From: Caldilineaceae bacterium
GTDB lineage: Bacteria; Chloroflexota; Anaerolineae; Caldilineales; Caldilineaceae
Assembly (NCBI GenBank): GCA_012032975.1
Contig: JAAUPU010000290.1
Span: 1-5,306 of the forward strand
Direction: 5' to 3'
DNA: 5,306 bases
The notes below the pieces were generated by a model. The model saw only the letters and a program-made list of their open reading frames with translations. It did not search any database and was not told the DNA's origin. The translations under genes were made by a program, and so were the position numbers. This document shows, in pieces, positions 5,129-5,306 of this stretch; position 1 is the stretch's first letter; every line of letters starts with the position of its first letter.

Positions 5129-5306
5129 TCACTCCTGTCGCTCGCCCCACGTCTCCCAATAGGTCAGCTCCTTGGCAGGGATACGCACAGCAGGGCTAAA
5201 GTCATCCCCTTTGAAATAGGCCACTGGCAACAGCGCGGCCTGTGTGACATGCTCCGGGATGCCCAGCAACTCTGCGATCTCCCTTCATAGCGCAGGTGCA
5301 GAGTCG
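5129..5306 (-). pseudogene. Nitroreductase-family protein, C-terminal end (5' part outside window), frameshifted
   Basis: In one frame 5304-5284 reads TLHLRYE. In the frame one base back, 5281-5129 reads EIAELLGIPEHVTQAALLPV, then AYFKGDDFSPAVRIPAKELT and YWETWGERQE, with a TGA stop at 5129-5131. This is the typical C-terminal end of FMN-dependent nitroreductase-like proteins (LLGIPEdVxqxALLPVAYxxGxDFxPAxR, then a helix with a W). The two frames join if one G is added to the GGG run (CCC at 5281-5283 on the plus strand); otherwise a TGA at 5285-5287 interrupts. The family uses FMN and NAD(P)H to reduce nitro compounds, quinones or similar acceptors; the substrate is unknown. It is the most upstream minus-strand gene in the window. 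Whether it is truly broken or only mis-sequenced cannot be told here. Confidence 0.8.

Noticed and set aside
5012..5290. Plus-strand open frame (92 codons) near the right edge
   Set aside because: It overlaps the nitroreductase end and the Uma2 remnant on the other strand, both of which have recognisable motifs, while this frame has none.

Overview
The window looks like a piece of a moderately GC-rich bacterial chromosome, most likely from Chloroflexota (Anaerolineae/Caldilineae-like). This rests on family content only: two PD-(D/E)XK-type proteins of families common in Chloroflexi and cyanobacteria (a coiled-coil DUF3782-like protein and an Uma2 fragment), a Gfo/Idh/MocA oxidoreductase, a GH4 glycosidase, a nitroreductase, an FtsX-type permease fragment and an ITPA-like nucleotide pyrophosphatase. 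No rRNA or tRNA gene is present, so the assignment is an inference.

Layout. At 1-366 (minus) is the N-terminal part of a Gfo/Idh/MocA oxidoreductase that runs off the left edge. A gap at 367-529 holds a triple CACGAATT-type repeat and a small hairpin. At 530-1090 (minus) is a complete XTP/dITP pyrophosphatase. Divergent from it, after only 52 bp, is a patatin-like phospholipase (plus, from 1143). Its reading frame stops at 2111, but its C-terminus continues in two further frames to 2340. A short gap with a candidate promoter leads to a PD-(D/E)XK nuclease-like coiled-coil protein (plus, about 2494-3129). A strong bidirectional terminator at 3146-3176 closes this block. Right of it everything is on the minus strand. 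In transcription order these are the C-terminal end of a nitroreductase (5306-5129), an Uma2 N-terminal remnant (5080-4947), a GH4 glycosidase (from 4925), and the last third of an FtsX-type ABC permease (about 3610-3211) joined directly to the GH4 3' end.

The most informative signal is damage. Five places need a one-base correction to restore a recognisable protein: four missing bases and one extra base. All five lie in or beside short homopolymer runs. They affect the patatin (twice), the permease, the Uma2 remnant and the nitroreductase. Either the assembly carries homopolymer errors or this is a decaying region. Separately, Uma2 is cut off just before GH4 and the permease lacks its front part just after GH4, which points to a rearrangement or a chimeric join.

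How the genes relate. The intact genes are housekeeping or metabolic: nucleotide-pool sanitation, sugar or sugar-acid oxidation and hydrolysis, and lipid hydrolysis. I see no multi-gene pathway linking them and no convincing new system. The points worth a second look are the homopolymer-indel cluster, the GH4-permease junction, the compact divergent promoter region, the tandem coiled-coil repeat and the ITPA-like substitution.
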